From contig NC_135792.1 in assembly GCF_051106095.1 (NCBI RefSeq), forward strand, positions 13,697,501 to 13,761,500: a stretch of DNA of 64,000 nt, read 5' to 3'. The position numbers and the translations under genes were made by a program. Shown here in pieces: positions 23,501-35,682 of this stretch. The notes beneath the pieces are model-generated. The model was not told the DNA's origin and did no database searches. It was given only the letters and a program-made list of their open reading frames with translations. Positions within the stretch are counted from its first letter, which is position 1, and each line of letters starts with the position of its first letter. Origin of the DNA: Pogona vitticeps. Lineage: Eukaryota; Chordata; Lepidosauria; Squamata; Agamidae.

Positions 23501-23629
23501 TACATGAATTCATATTGCAGTCCAAAAAGGCCATTTTCTCAAGCTGTCTCCCCTTTCACACGCGCGTATCTGTATGCCCACATGCGGGTACACAAAGTAC
23601 AGTATATAGTACGAGTAATAACACTATAT

Positions 23630-24150
23630 ACACGCCGAAATGCCCGCACGTGCACATACAAGTGCGCGCACGTGAGGAAAAGGGAGAGACCGAGGGCTAG
23701 GAGAAAGGGCTTCTCTCTCCAGGCTCCAGCTCCCATGTTGGCGGAGGGGAAGGTGAGCCCCTTCAACCCCTCGGTCTCCCTTTCTCCTCAAAACGAACGC
23801 CGCCACCCAAACGCTCCTGGCGTAACCGCGAGGGAGGGGCTACCCGTTCCCCGTTTGCGCCGGAACGGGTGGTGGCGACGCATGCGCGAGGCGGAAACGG
23901 GCCGCACCTCGTCTTCCAGCCTCGCGCGTGAGGGAACGGAAGGCGTTAGGACTGGAGGAGGAGGACGAGGACGGGCGGGAACGTGTCGAGCGAGAGCGCG
24001 TGCGCGGCCGTTGGGGTCCCTTTCCAGAGGGTTGGACCCCCCCCCACCGGTTCTTGTTCCGAGGTGAAGCCAGCTTCGCCTTGGCTGTGGGAGGGCGGCT
24101 TGTTTTATCTGTTTGCCCTCTTCCTACCCCACGACGCAGTGGCGACTTTA
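23630..24150 (+). promoter_or_regulatory. CpG island, likely TDRD12 promoter and 5' non-coding exon
   Basis: A dense CpG block in AT-rich surroundings ('gcgcgcacgtgagg', 'ggtggcgacgcatgcgcgaggcgg', 'gagagcgcgtgcgcggccg'), 2.0-2.5 kb before the first TDRD12 coding exon. The short first coding exon suggests a 5' non-coding exon upstream, and this island is its natural place. Inference from position and composition. Confidence 0.55.
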
Positions 24151-26165
24151 AATAGGTTGCACCTGCCCGCTTTTTTTTATTTTTTATTTTTTTGCCTCTC
24201 GGGGGAAGCAGAAACCGCGGAGGACGTTATAGGGGCGAGTTTCGGTGTGTAGGGGGGAGGATGGGGGGAAATAATGCATTTCAGGAAGGGCAGGTGCCCC
24301 AGGTAGGGAAAGAGAGGTCTCCCTCCTGCTTCAGGTCTGCTTGGCAAGAGGGAGCAGCTCTTTGGGTGAAGGGGAACGGACCGCGTGGCCCCAAACGGAA
24401 CATTTAATTGTTTATTGCATGTTTGGGGTGCCTCTCCTCAACGGAGCCCAGAGCAGAATATGCTTCTCTGCCACTCGCCCCCACCCCACCCTGTACTCAC
24501 AACCCTACCTGGTGGATGAGGCTGAGGAGAAAGAATGGGGACGGAGGTTCTGCAGGAATTGTGGTGGCCGCTTGTGGATTTCAACCCATACTAATCTGTA
24601 CCAGTTTGGTGTTGTGCCCATTACAACCCTTTGGCACATACGCATGCAAGCTTCATGATCTCTAGGTATTTTGACTCTGTGTAATGTGCTGGTTGCATTG
24701 TTGGAAGGCACAACATGATGGTTGTGATGCCACTGAATCAGCCCCACCAGAGGTCAGGATAGGCCTACTTCCCACCATACAGGAAGACAGGATTGCTCTT
24801 CCACCTTTTCCCAGGATTTTATGATAGGACAGTCTTTTGATCTGAGGAATTCACCTTGGTTGACAAGAGCGAGGGCTAAGTGTGAGAGTGAGAGAAGGAG
24901 GGTCTTGGCTCCTCCGTTTAGAGGTTGAGCTTCTCTGATTAGTCATTGTGACACTGCTTGAATTGTACTTCAGCAGCTTAGGGGATGATTGCATCCTGAC
25001 CCATAGCCTAGGCAGTTTTAAGAATGTGCAACGCAACATGCAGACAATACACACAAATACAGAGTCAAAATACCTAGAGATTAAATATCTTAAAAGTCTC
25101 TCTCTGTGTCCTCACAGTATCTATGAGGGCTTGGAGGTTGCTAGTTGGTCATGTGATTGCAGGGGTGGTTGACCTGTGTACATATTCTCACTGTCCATTA
25201 GGCTTAATAGAGGGCATATGCTAAAGAAACACATTGAGATGTGAGGTGGCAACCCTAAACCACTCCTTGAACATCTCATGTGCCTCAAAAATCCTGTTAC
25301 AGGGTTGTAAATCTGAAGTGAGTTGATGGGATATAAAAACAGTGTGAAACAGCTACTTTCAAGTCTAATCACTGTCATATTTCATCCTATTGTTTTTACT
25401 TGTTACTTTAGTAGGCCACCTGCATGGTCTTTTCAATCTGCTACACAAATCACAAGCTATCCTAAAAGGTAATGCTTCTAAAAGGTCATGTTCAGATATA
25501 TCCTAGTTGAAAATACAGTTTGATTCGGTTTGGGCAGAACTGTTTTTGATCCTGCAAAACTGATTTATAGTGTAATCGTGCCAATGTTTACTCAGAAGTC
25601 CCACTCCACTCATTGATACTCTTTCCCTGAGTCACAAATTGCACTTTTACTTCATGATCACTAGGGGGCAGATTTCAATAACATTTCTCATTTTTCTGCA
25701 GCCTTCATTTGAATCCATAAGCAAGTTCAAAGAGCCCGAAAAACCCACAACAACCACAAGTTCAAAGTGTTTGTGAGTAATCTGGCATTTCCCCCTAGTG
25801 ATCACATATGTGTATTGCTTTGTGATACATAACATATTTAATTTATTTTTCTGATACAAATGATTACTTTATTAATTCTGACCTACCATGACTGCTTCAA
25901 TAGAACTAAGATGTATAGTTGGTTAAAAGTTGACAGTAGCTAAATTATTGAAATAACCCCATTGCCTGGTTCTCCGTGACTTTATGGATTATGCTGGAAA
26001 CCTGTATATGAATTTTCTGAAATCTAAAGCTGCTTAGATTATGGCCTGGTTGTTTTAAACTCAAAATTAAATTTAAATGAATTATTTCATTTTAAGAAAA
26101 TAATTTCCTGATATATTTGTTACTTTTCTGTGTGTTTTCAAAGGTTTATCTAACGCTTGAAGAAA
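24151..26165. other. Probable TDRD12 5' intron/UTR region
   Basis: Little is recognised apart from the palindromic MITE at 25661-25798. No other exon could be supported. Confidence 0.45.
25661..25798. mobile_element. Small palindromic-end element with CTAGGGGGCAG ends
   Basis: The outer bases 'ctagggggcagat' and 'atctggcatttccccctag' are imperfect inverted repeats, and both flanks read tgatca. It looks like a 138-bp MITE. The end sequence 'cactagggggcag' also matches the core of the CTCF motif. Superfamily not assigned. Confidence 0.5.
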
Positions 26166-26189
26166 ATGCTTGAAGTCTTTATTTTGAAG
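26166..26189 (+). CDS. TDRD12: TDRD12 coding exon 1
   Basis: ATG plus seven codons, 'MLEVFILK', before the donor AAG|GTATTG. Human begins MLQLLVLK. The 5' border of the exon is uncertain; an acceptor-like 'tgttttcaaag' lies just upstream. Confidence 0.85.
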
Positions 26190-29100
26190 GTATTGTAACT
26201 TTTTAAAGACGGAATGCATACCCACTCCAACCATACACAGTGGCTACAGTATTTTAATATAAAATTATGTTTTTTTGTTTTAATAGATTGAAAATCCAAA
26301 CTGCTTTTGGGTTGGCATAAAAGGAGGTGGAACGTTTATAATTGATGAAATAGAATATAAAAAACTTCAGTCTGAGATGAATCAGTTCTATAACAAGACT
26401 TACAGATATGCGGATGAAGTCAAGCCGCCTACGTTAGAAGAGGGACAGGTAATGTTATGTAATTGTTTGACAAGACAGTGAAGAAGAGAAAATGATAGTT
26501 AGTCCTAGGCTGATGATACTCAGTGTGTCGTAGTAGATAGAGTGATGGACTAGGACTGAGGACACCTGGATTTGAATCCCTGCTCATCCATGGAATCTTC
26601 CTGGAAGTGTGAAAATGGTAAAAACACTCCTTATGTATCACACTTACCTTAAAAACTCCATTAGGGTTGCTACAAGTTGATTCTGACTTGAAGGCATATA
26701 CCAACTGGGACTAGTTCTAGTTTCCTTCTGAAAATGTATGGTACTAACTTAAGCTTTAATAGGCATAGAAATACAAGGTCATGTTATAGTAGGTATTTAT
26801 AGACAACATTTAGAATTAGTTTTAAATGTCTGTAGAAGAAATTTTGTAAAAACAATGCCATATTTCTGCTTCCTTTTTTTGGTACTGCACATGATTATAA
26901 TTTTCCCATTGTGAGTGTTGGAGAGTAAATAGACAGCAGACGCAATGTTAAATTCAGCCCTCTGATACCAGGATACCTGAGTGCAATTTTTGTTTTGTAA
27001 AAAAATCACATTCACACTTCTTTCTAAGAAAGTAGGGAAGTTTATGTTAAAGAAATACAGTGGTGCCTCGCAGGACAAAAAACTCGCAAGACAAGTGGTT
27101 TTGGCAATGGGGTTGATGACTTGCAAGACAAATGTTCCTATGGCCATGCTTCACAAGAAGAATGTTTTCCTTTTTTTTTGTTTCTGCCTCATATTTGCTG
27201 ATTTTTAAATGTTTTTCTATGATGTTTAAAAAGTTAAAAGTTTTTTGATTGAAATTTTTTAAAATCATCTGCACAATATGTATGGCTTTAAAGAGCCTTT
27301 GTAAACCAAAATTGACTTTGTTCTGACTTTTTTTGCCCACAGGAATGCATCAATTAGATTTCAATGCATTCCCATGGGAAAATGCGTTTCTCAAGACGAA
27401 TTTTTCGTAGGACAACATTAACCGCGGAACGAATTAAATTCGTCTTGTGAGGCACCACTGTATGCTTATTATGGGGAAGGTGTTAGAAGTCCTAGTTCTA
27501 GCTAACTAAATTGGAGATATCATGAGCCATGGCTGCTTCTTTCATATCTAGGGAAGAAATGCAGGCTGTCTTCTGTTTGGGAGGCATGAGCCAATGGTGT
27601 GTGAGAAAAGGAAGTGACATCAGCAACCCTAAAAATAGCAATTTGTGATTGAAGGAGGGTCAGTATGGATCAGAAATGTAAAGGACAGTCTATGAAACCT
27701 GAGGAGATTCTCTTTCTCTACCCTTCCCCAAGCAGAGATACATATCTTCTTGAGTTTAAGCTAAGTTGCACCCAGTCACTTCCCACAGTAAACTTCCCAT
27801 AGGTAAAGGTTCCCCTTAACAATTTGTCCAGTTGTGTCCAACTCTAGGGGGTGGTGCTCATCTCCGTTTCCAACCCATAGAGCTAATGTTTGTCCAAAGA
27901 CAATCTTCCGTGGCCACATGGCCAGCACGACTAGACAAGGAATGCCCATGCTTTTCACTAATTAGATGTTTAATACAAAATTCATGTGGATTGTAATAAA
28001 TAACAACAAAACTTAAAAAACTCCCATTATATGCTTCTTTTTCAGGTTTGTGTTGTTTATTGTCAGGAGCTGAAATCCTGGTGTAGAGCTGTTGTTAAAT
28101 CAATCAAATCACATAAAGATTATTATATCACTGAGTGCTTCCTTGTGGATTATGCCCAAATTGTTCATGTGAAAACAGACAGGTATGTAATTATACTATG
28201 TTAAAATCAAACAGCTGAAACTGCTCTGAGTGAGACAATGCAGATCTGTATAGTATTATCAGTGAAGTGTTTATGTGTTTCTTCAGTCCTTTGCAAGCAC
28301 AGAACAACAGGTAATTTCTTATCTATTTGAGTTTATTCTATGCCCCTCAACATGTACTGTGGAAGACTTAATGTTAGCTATCCCAAATGCTTTTGATGTT
28401 GTCCATCATTAGGAAAAATATTTATTAATTGTACTATGGAAATTCTGAGGTGTGATTCTTAATTTCCAGAATTTGTAGCCATTGGTCTTACTGGTTGGGG
28501 CTTCTGGAAACGAAATCCAAAACATCTAAAGAGTCAGAGTTTAGAACTATTGTCATATCAGATTGTACCAGTTTAATCACGGTGGGCCAGTAGTGGATTT
28601 ATGTATGTTCATTTAGAAGCTTCTGGCTCCTGACCTCAGCTTACCGTAGGACTTGCTGGAGAGCCATGGCAAATCACTATGTTTCACCATATTTAGGACA
28701 TGGGAATAAAAATAGCTTATATCAAAGGCAATCAAGAGCAACACAAGATTATGGTCATATTCAGGGTTGGTGTTTTGCTTGTAAAGTATTTAGCTTTGCA
28801 AAAGTGTTTAGTAAAAGTTCATTAATTTTGTATTTTTCAATCTGTTTTTTTTTCAGAATTTGTGTTGCCTTAGAATCGTTTATGAGATTGCCCTACAGAG
28901 CAAAAAAGTTTCAGTTATACTGTACCAAACCAGTAACTCTACGTGTTAACTACTATACCAACAAGGTAGAGACAGTGTAAGTATGATTTGTGTGAGATCA
29001 TGTAACATGTTGCATGGTATTATGGCCTCTTCAGGATATCTTTTGCAACTTTCTGGGGATTCCTACACCTATAAAGAAGATCTTGTCTGCATAAACGATT

Positions 29101-32100
29101 TCCAGTGTGGAAAAGTGCTCCTTTTTATATCTGCCAGAACACTGTACTGTTTGTCCAAATGTTGAAACAAATTTGTTGTCTTTCCCATTTGGCTTATTGT
29201 GATGCTACAATGAAATAACCATGTGTGTATTTGTAGTCCTGTTGACAGATGGGATATAGCAGCTATCCAGTATTTCCAAGACCTCCTGCATGGTAAGAAA
29301 ATATACAGAATATCAATTTCAAATACGTATATGAGCCAATGCATTAAAATAAGGGTAAAATAACCCATCTGTAATATTAAGTTAGGAGACATAATAAGTG
29401 CCTGAAGTAAAGAATAGTGGTGAGCTTACTGTTCACAGTACCAAAGTAGTCAGAATACCAAATAAGCAATTCATGTTTAAAGAACCATATCCGGTTGATT
29501 AGACTTTAAATATCTGAATTGTTCCCAAAGTCAAAGCCCATTGACTGTGAATGGTCTCCTCAGTTAGTGGCACAACTGTTTGGACCTGATAGTAGATGGT
29601 TGACTGCAAAATCATTAGAACAGAGATAAGGAACTTCCTGCTCTCTAAATGCTTTGGACTTTACCACCCAGAATCTTGAGCTACCACAACCAATAGTAAG
29701 GGATTATGGGACACAAGACATCTGATGTTCCAAAAGTCCTGTCACCCTATCCTAGAATTTGAATTTTTATATTGCTGATTGAATTTAATCTGATTGTCAT
29801 TGAACAGGCATTGTGGATTTTTCAAAAATATTTAAATTGATATAGGTTGGTTGAGTATTCAAAACCTTTTAGTGGAAAAGGGCACAACATTTTCTGTTTA
29901 CAGTAGAACCCTTTATCCACAAGATCATTATCTGCTGATTCAGTTATCTACAGTCTGAAAGTATTAAAAACTATTAAAAGAAAAATCTCCAAATCCCAAC
30001 TTTTTAACAGTTACCAGAACTGGCCACTAGAGGGTGACAGAGATCATGCTATGAATGCCATTTGCTGGAGAAATCTATTTCCATTATGCCATTAATAGAA
30101 CTGGCCACAAAAGAGAGCCAGAACCATGCTGTATATAGCATTTGGTACGAGTATTGTAATAGCTTTATCTGTAATCTACATTTTCAGCATCCACAGGGAG
30201 CCTTGGAACAGATTCCCCATGGATACAGGGATCCTACTATACCAGACCTGGGCAAAGTGCGGCCCGAGGGCTACATACGGCCCGCGAACCGCTCCTGTCC
30301 GGCCCGCGGACAGTTTTGAACATCAAAACCATTTATAGCTTTTTGTCTAAAGTTGATCAGTTGCTTATCTTTAACATACCGCAAAAAACTCTTTAGTATT
30401 TATGAAGATTAACAAGTTTAAGATAAAACAATAATAACATCACTGTTTCATTTTATTTTTAAGTAAAGTTGGTTCGGCCCCCGAACACAGTTCAGATTTT
30501 TCATGTGGCCCCCCCTATAGAAATTAATTGCCCACCCCTGTACTATACTCATGTGATCATCACATTGAGAACTGTTGGGTGAAATATGTAATTTCTTTTC
30601 AGGAAGGTGCTTCCCTCTAAGGTGAGTTTTCCACAAGTGTTCTTGCAAGACCTTGATTCATCTGCGTACAATACGAAATACATTTTAGCCTAGCTGTGGC
30701 AACACCTGACCGAATACGTTTAGTTATATTTCTTGTCAACCTAACCTAAGAGGGAGCTAACACATAATGCAGTTTTCTTGTGATCTTGTATTATGCCTAT
30801 TTTTGATATCTCAAATATAATATAGTAATTCAATTGCAGTATGCTGATTAATATTTTGTCTGTTGTATGTAAATGGCAAATAACCAAGAAGATGTGAGGA
30901 AAAAGAAGAAGGTAGCTGATGTTCTTATTCTATTTTTTTATAGTAACCACCCAAGTGGAGGCCAAGTTGTGTGCTTTTAAAGAAGACAGTTTTGATGTCT
31001 ATCTTTATGTCACAATAAAGGGTGAAAAGGTAAAATAAATCACAGAGAAATCTGTTTTGTGTAACAGTAGCCAGAGTCCTATTGTTGTTGTAGAAGATTT
31101 ATGTAAAGATATTGTAACAAATTGAAGAGGTGCTGGCATGCATGTGAGTTACATGCCTACTCATGCAACTGAAATGCACATTACCGTATTGTAGCAGGTT
31201 ACACAAACCTTTTGCAGCTCCAGTAAGATTCTAAGTTTGGAATGGGTATGCAGTTTCTGAGTAGATGCATCTGTCTCTCTCTTCTTGTAAAGAAAAGTGC
31301 AGTATTTTCCCTAGTAGAACTAGTTTCATTACATTCCCATTGTCTGGACAGTGTTTACTGTGGACTCCAACTTCTTATGATGCTGAATGGTTGTGATTTG
31401 TATGTTCATGTTTTTGCACTGTTTTAACCTGACATCACTTCATCTGTAACAGGCAGTGTAGGAATGCTACTCTTTTTGGAGTATCACTCCCAGAACCCCC
31501 AGGCTGAGGGATTTGGGCAGATACAGTAAAAAAAACAAAGAGATGTTTCCAAACTCCATATTCCTGAGCTGCATAGCTGCATGGCACCATGAGTCAACAA
31601 TTAAAAGACTATTCTCTACAGCCCAGCTTATTTTTGTTACCAAGTCGAAATAGGAGAAAAGAACATGGAGATAAAGTGCAGATCCCCTGCATATGTAGAG
31701 AAAGACTAATGTCTCCATCTCCAAGGATTAAAGTACTATGGAAATAGACATGCAGAAGTGCATATAAGTGGAGAAGGAATCCTGCAAATATAAGAATGTG
31801 GTGTAGGACTAAAGTTGATGCCCTCAGGAAGAAGAAGAATAGAAATTGAGATTATGTTTTCATTATTTTGATACATACTCATGGTTCCAGACTGGCCATT
31901 TTTATATCCTGGTAAAGAGCTTCTGTGTTTCTTCAGACATAAGACAAGCTAGGCACAAAAGTATTTTGCTGACTATCTGTTCTTTTGATGTAGTTTCAGT
32001 TTTGTGTGTGTGGAAGATGCATAGTGGGACAGATAGTTTGCAATATTATTTTCTAATATGGGGTTAACTATATAGCAACCAAAATTGTATTGGATGTTAT

Positions 32101-34574
32101 GCTGGTGCAAAATTGCAAAAGTAACATAAATTGCTATGGCAAATTGCCACTAGTTAATGAGTCTCTTGTCTCTATACTGAATACTAGTAGCATGTCTTCT
32201 TAAGCAGCAACTCATTAACTAGTGGCAAGTGACTGCTTTGATTTATGCCATTCTGGCTAGTGTGTATTTTGGGGATGTGTCTTTTTGGTTAAACAGAGAT
32301 GACAATGCCTGTTCTGCAAATAATTGTCCTTGTAGGTAATAATTCATAGCATTAACTGAAGAATTTGTGGACAAAAATAAACTGTTTGCCTGCTTAACCA
32401 GACACGTTCAGTGAATTTTTCATTGTGAACCCATTTCCTTTAGCTTGTTTGGCTTTCAGTTATGCTGTGCTTTTAATATTTTTCTTATAATGAAGTATTG
32501 TGGAATATCTGTGCTGATCTACATATTTCATGCACTGAACAGAACAGGTAGCCACCAATATTTTTTGTGTTGAACTTATCCGTATAGGAAGAAACGAGCC
32601 TCTCTGTGTGTGTGTTTCAAAACTGTTTGAATTGCAGCTTATGTGTGCAATATGCTGTCTCTAAAACAGAAACTTAAAAAATATTTTTAAATGAAGTTCC
32701 TTGTTTTTTTGCTGCAATCTGGAGTTATATCTATGGGCATGTTAATAATGTAATGCAGAAGCCATTTCAAGCTCTTTTGCTTTTACACCTGTTAAAAGCA
32801 TCAAATGGCAGCCAAAATTAGAGCATTTGCCATATAGTTTTAGTGAACTGTAAAGTGTGCCTTCATGTGGTAGTGGAGAGTTTTGTGTATGTGGTAGCCA
32901 TTTGAACCATTGCAATCGTCTCATGACTTCAGGATGCTTTTGCACAATATTGGTAACTTATAGCCCTGCCAATAGTAGTTTGACTTCTGTCCATGGTAAA
33001 TCTTCATCTGCAATAAATCTGTTTCCTCCATAGGTATGTGTGAATGATGATCTTGTTGCAAAGAATTATGCTTGTTATGAGATAAACAGTAAAACAAACA
33101 GCACTGTGGAGAACGAAAATGAAAAAACACCATTAAGTATTGAGTCTGCTTCAGAGGAGATCAATCCTGCATATGTTCTGTGGCCAAAGTTGCTGCAAGC
33201 CAAAAAACCAAAAGTTTTTGACATGTGTAAGTATGATCAATCTGTTTCTGAAGTATAATGTTAGCTATAGATGGGAAATATGCTTACTTCTTCTCAGCTT
33301 CTGGTTTTTTCTCTCTGCAATGTTTGTTTTATTTCCTCTTAGTGTACTTCAGGTTGGGTGTCTGCTATATTTAGTGACAGAAACCCAAAAAGTAGAAGAC
33401 TCCAACTACCACCACACTATTCTCTTCAGTTAATGAAAATGTTCTGCCTACTTGCCAGACAGTGGCTTATACTTGCAGATAAGTAGCTGTTTTGCAATCC
33501 TGGCACTCGCACAAATCGTAAGTTGTCTGTTGGCTGTCAACTGGAAGCCACTGTTTACTGTTAAATCATGAACAGAAAGAAGTTCAAGATTGCACAGAAG
33601 AAAAAAGCAGCAGAGTGAGAGCTCATTCTTCTTGTGCCAACTGCAGAAAAACGCAGTAGCTGGATCTGTTAATGTTACAGTTGATATGATTATATGAGAA
33701 GCAATTAACAGAATGTGGTGTATTCATTGGGAGTTTAAAGCAGTAGTTTGTTTAGGAGACAGGGCAAAACAAGAATATATTTACTGTTGTTTAGTCGTTA
33801 ATTTGTGTCCGAGTCTTCGTGACCCCATGGACCAGAGCACTCCAGGCCCTCCTGTCTTCCACTGCCTCCCGGAGAATATATAAGTAATTGCTATTGTGGG
33901 TCCTAATTGAGGCTCTAACCCCACTTGATTAGTTCTGTGTGAACCCAAAGAAGTTTGAATATGTTTCTCATTTGTTTTTGCTTTTTAAACAAATTCCTCT
34001 ACCCATGCTAAACAGGCTATTTTCTAACTCTCTTCTGGTTACACCATAATTGATATGGCTTGGGAATTTGCTGCTCAGAACTAACATATCAGATGTATTA
34101 AAGGTGTACAGCTAACCCCCTTTTTTGTATACAAACATTTATTTTTTAAAAAGTGTTGCATTGGAATTAGACTTGAAACTTACATATGTATCACTCATGT
34201 GAAATCCTTACAATCATTGGATCTAATTCTTTTTAAACTTCATAATTTGTCTTTTAAAAGCATAAAGCAAAATTTTGCAAACCTAAAAACATCTGATAAC
34301 ACATAAAAACAGCAACCTTGCACAGATCATGCTCCCCTCCAATGGAACCATTGGGGGGGGGGGAGAGAATTAAATGTAACATTGGCCCCTACCCAGCATG
34401 AAAAAATCTTATATCTGGGGCCCTGTCCGAGGTTGATTACAGTACTTCTGAAATGAACAGTTAAAATGAAAATTGTCATGTTTAATTTGTGTATTTCCCT
34501 TAGCTGGTGATCTTTCTGATGGATGTCAGAGAACATCATGCAAGCCTTCACAAGAAAATGACTCATATAATAGG
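26166..34574 (+). CDS. TDRD12: TDRD12, N-terminal part (8 coding exons, continues beyond window)
   Basis: Join 26166-26189, 26287-26448, 28046-28182, 28857-28976, 29237-29292, 30944-31029, 33034-33226, 34504-34574: 849 nt, 283 residues, all with GT/AG introns and matching phases. TDRD12 is a Tudor-domain, helicase-like germline protein of about 1180 residues in human, needed for secondary piRNA biogenesis and transposon silencing in nuage. Seen: N-terminus 'MLEVFILK', then '[12 protein letters not shown]', the first Tudor domain from about residue 60 ('[20 protein letters not shown]', 'ECFLVDYAQ', '[14 protein letters not shown]'), and '[22 protein letters not shown]' and '[15 protein letters not shown]'. 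These match TDRD12 as I recall it. No DEAD-helicase or second Tudor exon was found up to 64000. Lies 8.2 kb after NUDT19 on the same strand. Confidence 0.93.
26287..26448 (+). CDS. TDRD12: TDRD12 coding exon 2
   Basis: 54 codons, phase 0 to 0, from ttttaatag to CAG|GTAATG. Reads '[15 protein letters not shown]' to 'PPTLEEGQ'. Confidence 0.93.
26518..26705 (+). mobile_element. tRNA-derived SINE (type b)
   Basis: tRNA-like head with a box A-like 'tagtagatagagtgatgg' and box B 'gatttgaatcc', and the tail 'gggttgctacaagttgattctgacttgaaggcatata'. It lies in TDRD12 intron 2. Not a functional tRNA gene. Confidence 0.6.
27058..27460. mobile_element. Tigger-like MITE 4
   Basis: Ends CAGTGGTGCCTCGCAGGAC and GTCTTGTGAGGCACCACTG, with TA at both flanks. 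403 bp, AT-rich body, TDRD12 intron 2. Confidence 0.85.
27801..27950 (-). mobile_element. Sauria SINE 3' fragment
   Basis: On the minus strand it carries the Sauria SINE tail: 'aggtaaaggttcccc' at the edge, 'ttgtccagttgtgtcc' and 'ggccacatggccagcacgac'. The tRNA-like head is absent (5' truncation). Confidence 0.85.
28046..28182 (+). CDS. TDRD12: TDRD12 coding exon 3 (Tudor core)
   Basis: Phase 0 in, 2 out, ttcag to ACAG|GTATGT. Reads '[17 protein letters not shown]' to '[14 protein letters not shown]', the first beta strands of the Tudor barrel. Confidence 0.93.
28455..28535. repeat. Decayed hairpin MITE remnant
   Basis: Imperfect inverted repeat 'ttccagaatttgtagcc...ggggcttctggaaacgaaatcc', like the more decayed copies of the family at 10773 and 29610. 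Low certainty. Confidence 0.3.
28857..28976 (+). CDS. TDRD12: TDRD12 coding exon 4
   Basis: Phase 2 to 2; acceptor tttttttcag, donor ACAGT|GTAAGT. Reads '[21 protein letters not shown]', 'CTKPVTLRV'. Confidence 0.92.
29237..29292 (+). CDS. TDRD12: TDRD12 coding exon 5
   Basis: 56 nt, phase 2 in and 1 out, gtatttgtag to CATG|GTAAGA. Reads '[18 protein letters not shown]', matching the human 'KKWDNAAIQYFQNLL' region. Confidence 0.92.
29610..29760. repeat. Decayed hairpin MITE
   Basis: Imperfect inverted repeat: 'gaacttcctgctctctaaatgctttggac...cccagaatc' pairs with 'ggattatgggacacaagacatctgatg'. Matches the layout of a common squamate hairpin repeat ('tccagatgtttggactacaactcccat'). Confidence 0.45.
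30022..30040 (+). promoter_or_regulatory. CTCF-like motif in TDRD12 intron 5
   Basis: 'ggccactagagggtgacag' fits most positions of the CTCF core (CCAxxAGrkGGC). By motif only. Confidence 0.25.
30243..30540. mobile_element. hAT-type MITE (298 bp)
   Basis: Ends CAGACCTGGGCAAAGTGCGGCC and GGCCCCCC...GCCCACCCCTG, with an exact 8-bp duplication, tactatac, at 30235-30242 and 30541-30548. AT-rich middle, non-coding, TDRD12 intron 5. Confidence 0.88.
30944..31029 (+). CDS. TDRD12: TDRD12 coding exon 6
   Basis: 86 nt, phase 1 in and 0 out; tttttttatag to AAAAG|GTAAAA. Reads '[20 protein letters not shown]', 'YVTIKGEK'. Confidence 0.93.
31030..33033. other. TDRD12 intron 6
   Basis: 2.0 kb, AT-rich. 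An imperfect hairpin at about 31466-31520 ('tactctttttggagtatcactcccagaaccccc') may be another decayed MITE. Inverted 'ttgccactagttaatgag'/'ctcattaactagtggcaa' arms lie at about 32146 and 32210. No other feature. Confidence 0.5.
32144..32228. repeat. Near-perfect inverted repeat
   Basis: The left arm 'ttgccactagttaatgag' (about 32144-32161) and right arm 'ctcattaactagtggcaa' (about 32211-32228) are exact complements over 18 bp, around a 49-bp loop. Could be the ends of a small MITE. Confidence 0.55.
33034..33226 (+). CDS. TDRD12: TDRD12 coding exon 7
   Basis: 193 nt, phase 0 in and 1 out; cctccatag to CATGT|GTAAGT. Reads '[17 protein letters not shown]', a low-complexity Asn/Ser/Glu linker, then '[15 protein letters not shown]'. 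Confidence 0.92.
33785..33874 (-). mobile_element. BovB LINE 3' end fragment
   Basis: About 90 bp matching the last bases of the two BovB copies at 52252 and 62649 ('gttgtttagtcg...cgtgaccccatggaccagagca', 'aggccctcctgtcttccactgcctcccggag'). Strongly 5'-truncated insertion in TDRD12 intron 7. Confidence 0.85.
34504..34574 (+). CDS. TDRD12: TDRD12 coding exon 8 (last seen)
   Basis: 71 nt, phase 1 in and 0 out; tttcccttag to ATAGG|GTAAGT. Reads '[20 protein letters not shown]'. Less conserved linker, so assignment leans on splice sites and phase. The next exon lies past 64000. Confidence 0.75.
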
Positions 34575-34635
34575 GTAAGTTAGTTTGAATGTACAGGTTA
34601 CCAAAAACAGTAACATCCATTGCCTGCATTATGAT

Positions 34636-35470
34636 TGTGAGTTATTGGTCCCCTAAATGAGATCAAAAACCACGAAACAGGAAAATCCAGGCCCCATTCA
34701 CTCCCATTCGAAATTAAACTGCTTGAGTCAACACAGTTCCCGGGACATGAACTCTTGGCAGCCTGCATTTAAGTCTGTTTCGATTTTATTAAAAAGAAAC
34801 CACTTAATACCGTATCTTTACTGTTTAATGACTCAATTTTGGTAACGTAAGCCAAATTAATTATCTATAAGGAAACTGTTCTGTTCAAAGGACTAGAAAG
34901 GCCAATTATTGAACAACATAAGTTTATTTAAGTGAACAAAGAAAACATTTCTCTACAGTTTCATTTCTAAGCAACAGCATAACGGTTCAGCACCTTCTAT
35001 AAAAATTAACTATTAAACAAAACAAACACTAAACTATAAACTAAGATAAGCAAACGATATTCTTACGCAGTCCATATTGTTGAATTAGGTTCCTTCGCTT
35101 GGATCAAAGAAATGCGACGCCATGTTTTCAGAAACCCCAAAACTCTCTTCTCTCTCAAGTTACTTTTTCCAACCTCTTGTAAATTTCTCCAACCTGCCCC
35201 CTCCTAACATACTCAACCAATCACGAAGGCAAGAATTAGCATAGGGTACGCCCTACTTTCCCACCAACACCAAAGAATTGTTTATCATTCAGGTTAGAGA
35301 TATTTTGACTCTGCCGTGTTTTCCTCTCCAGCTGCGGCGATAAGAAAAGCTGAAAATAACTACTAGTAATTTTCCAGAACTTAGCCTGTGTCAGACTCAA
35401 AATGGATTCCTCTATGGTTAAGACATGACTACATAACCCATCTCTAATTAGAAAAATACACTTCATCACA
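34636..35470 (-). repeat. 3' LTR of the young Gmr1-like element
   Basis: 835 bp, TGTGAG...CATCACA. The internal side (35471 on) is C-rich on the + strand, which is a G-rich polypurine tract on the element strand. Confidence 0.92.
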
Positions 35471-35682
35471 CACCCCCGCTAAATTTCTTCTAAATTCAGA
35501 ACAGTTATTCTGAGCTAATTTGAAGTAAATTGATAAAACAACTAGAAGTAAATGATTATATATGGATTATAACAAACAATATAGCAATACAATCTTTTAG
35601 CACACCATTCAGATATACAAAAAGGAAACAAGCATGTTAGTTCATTAGCCACAGTAACTACTCCAACCGTCTTCCATCTTCT

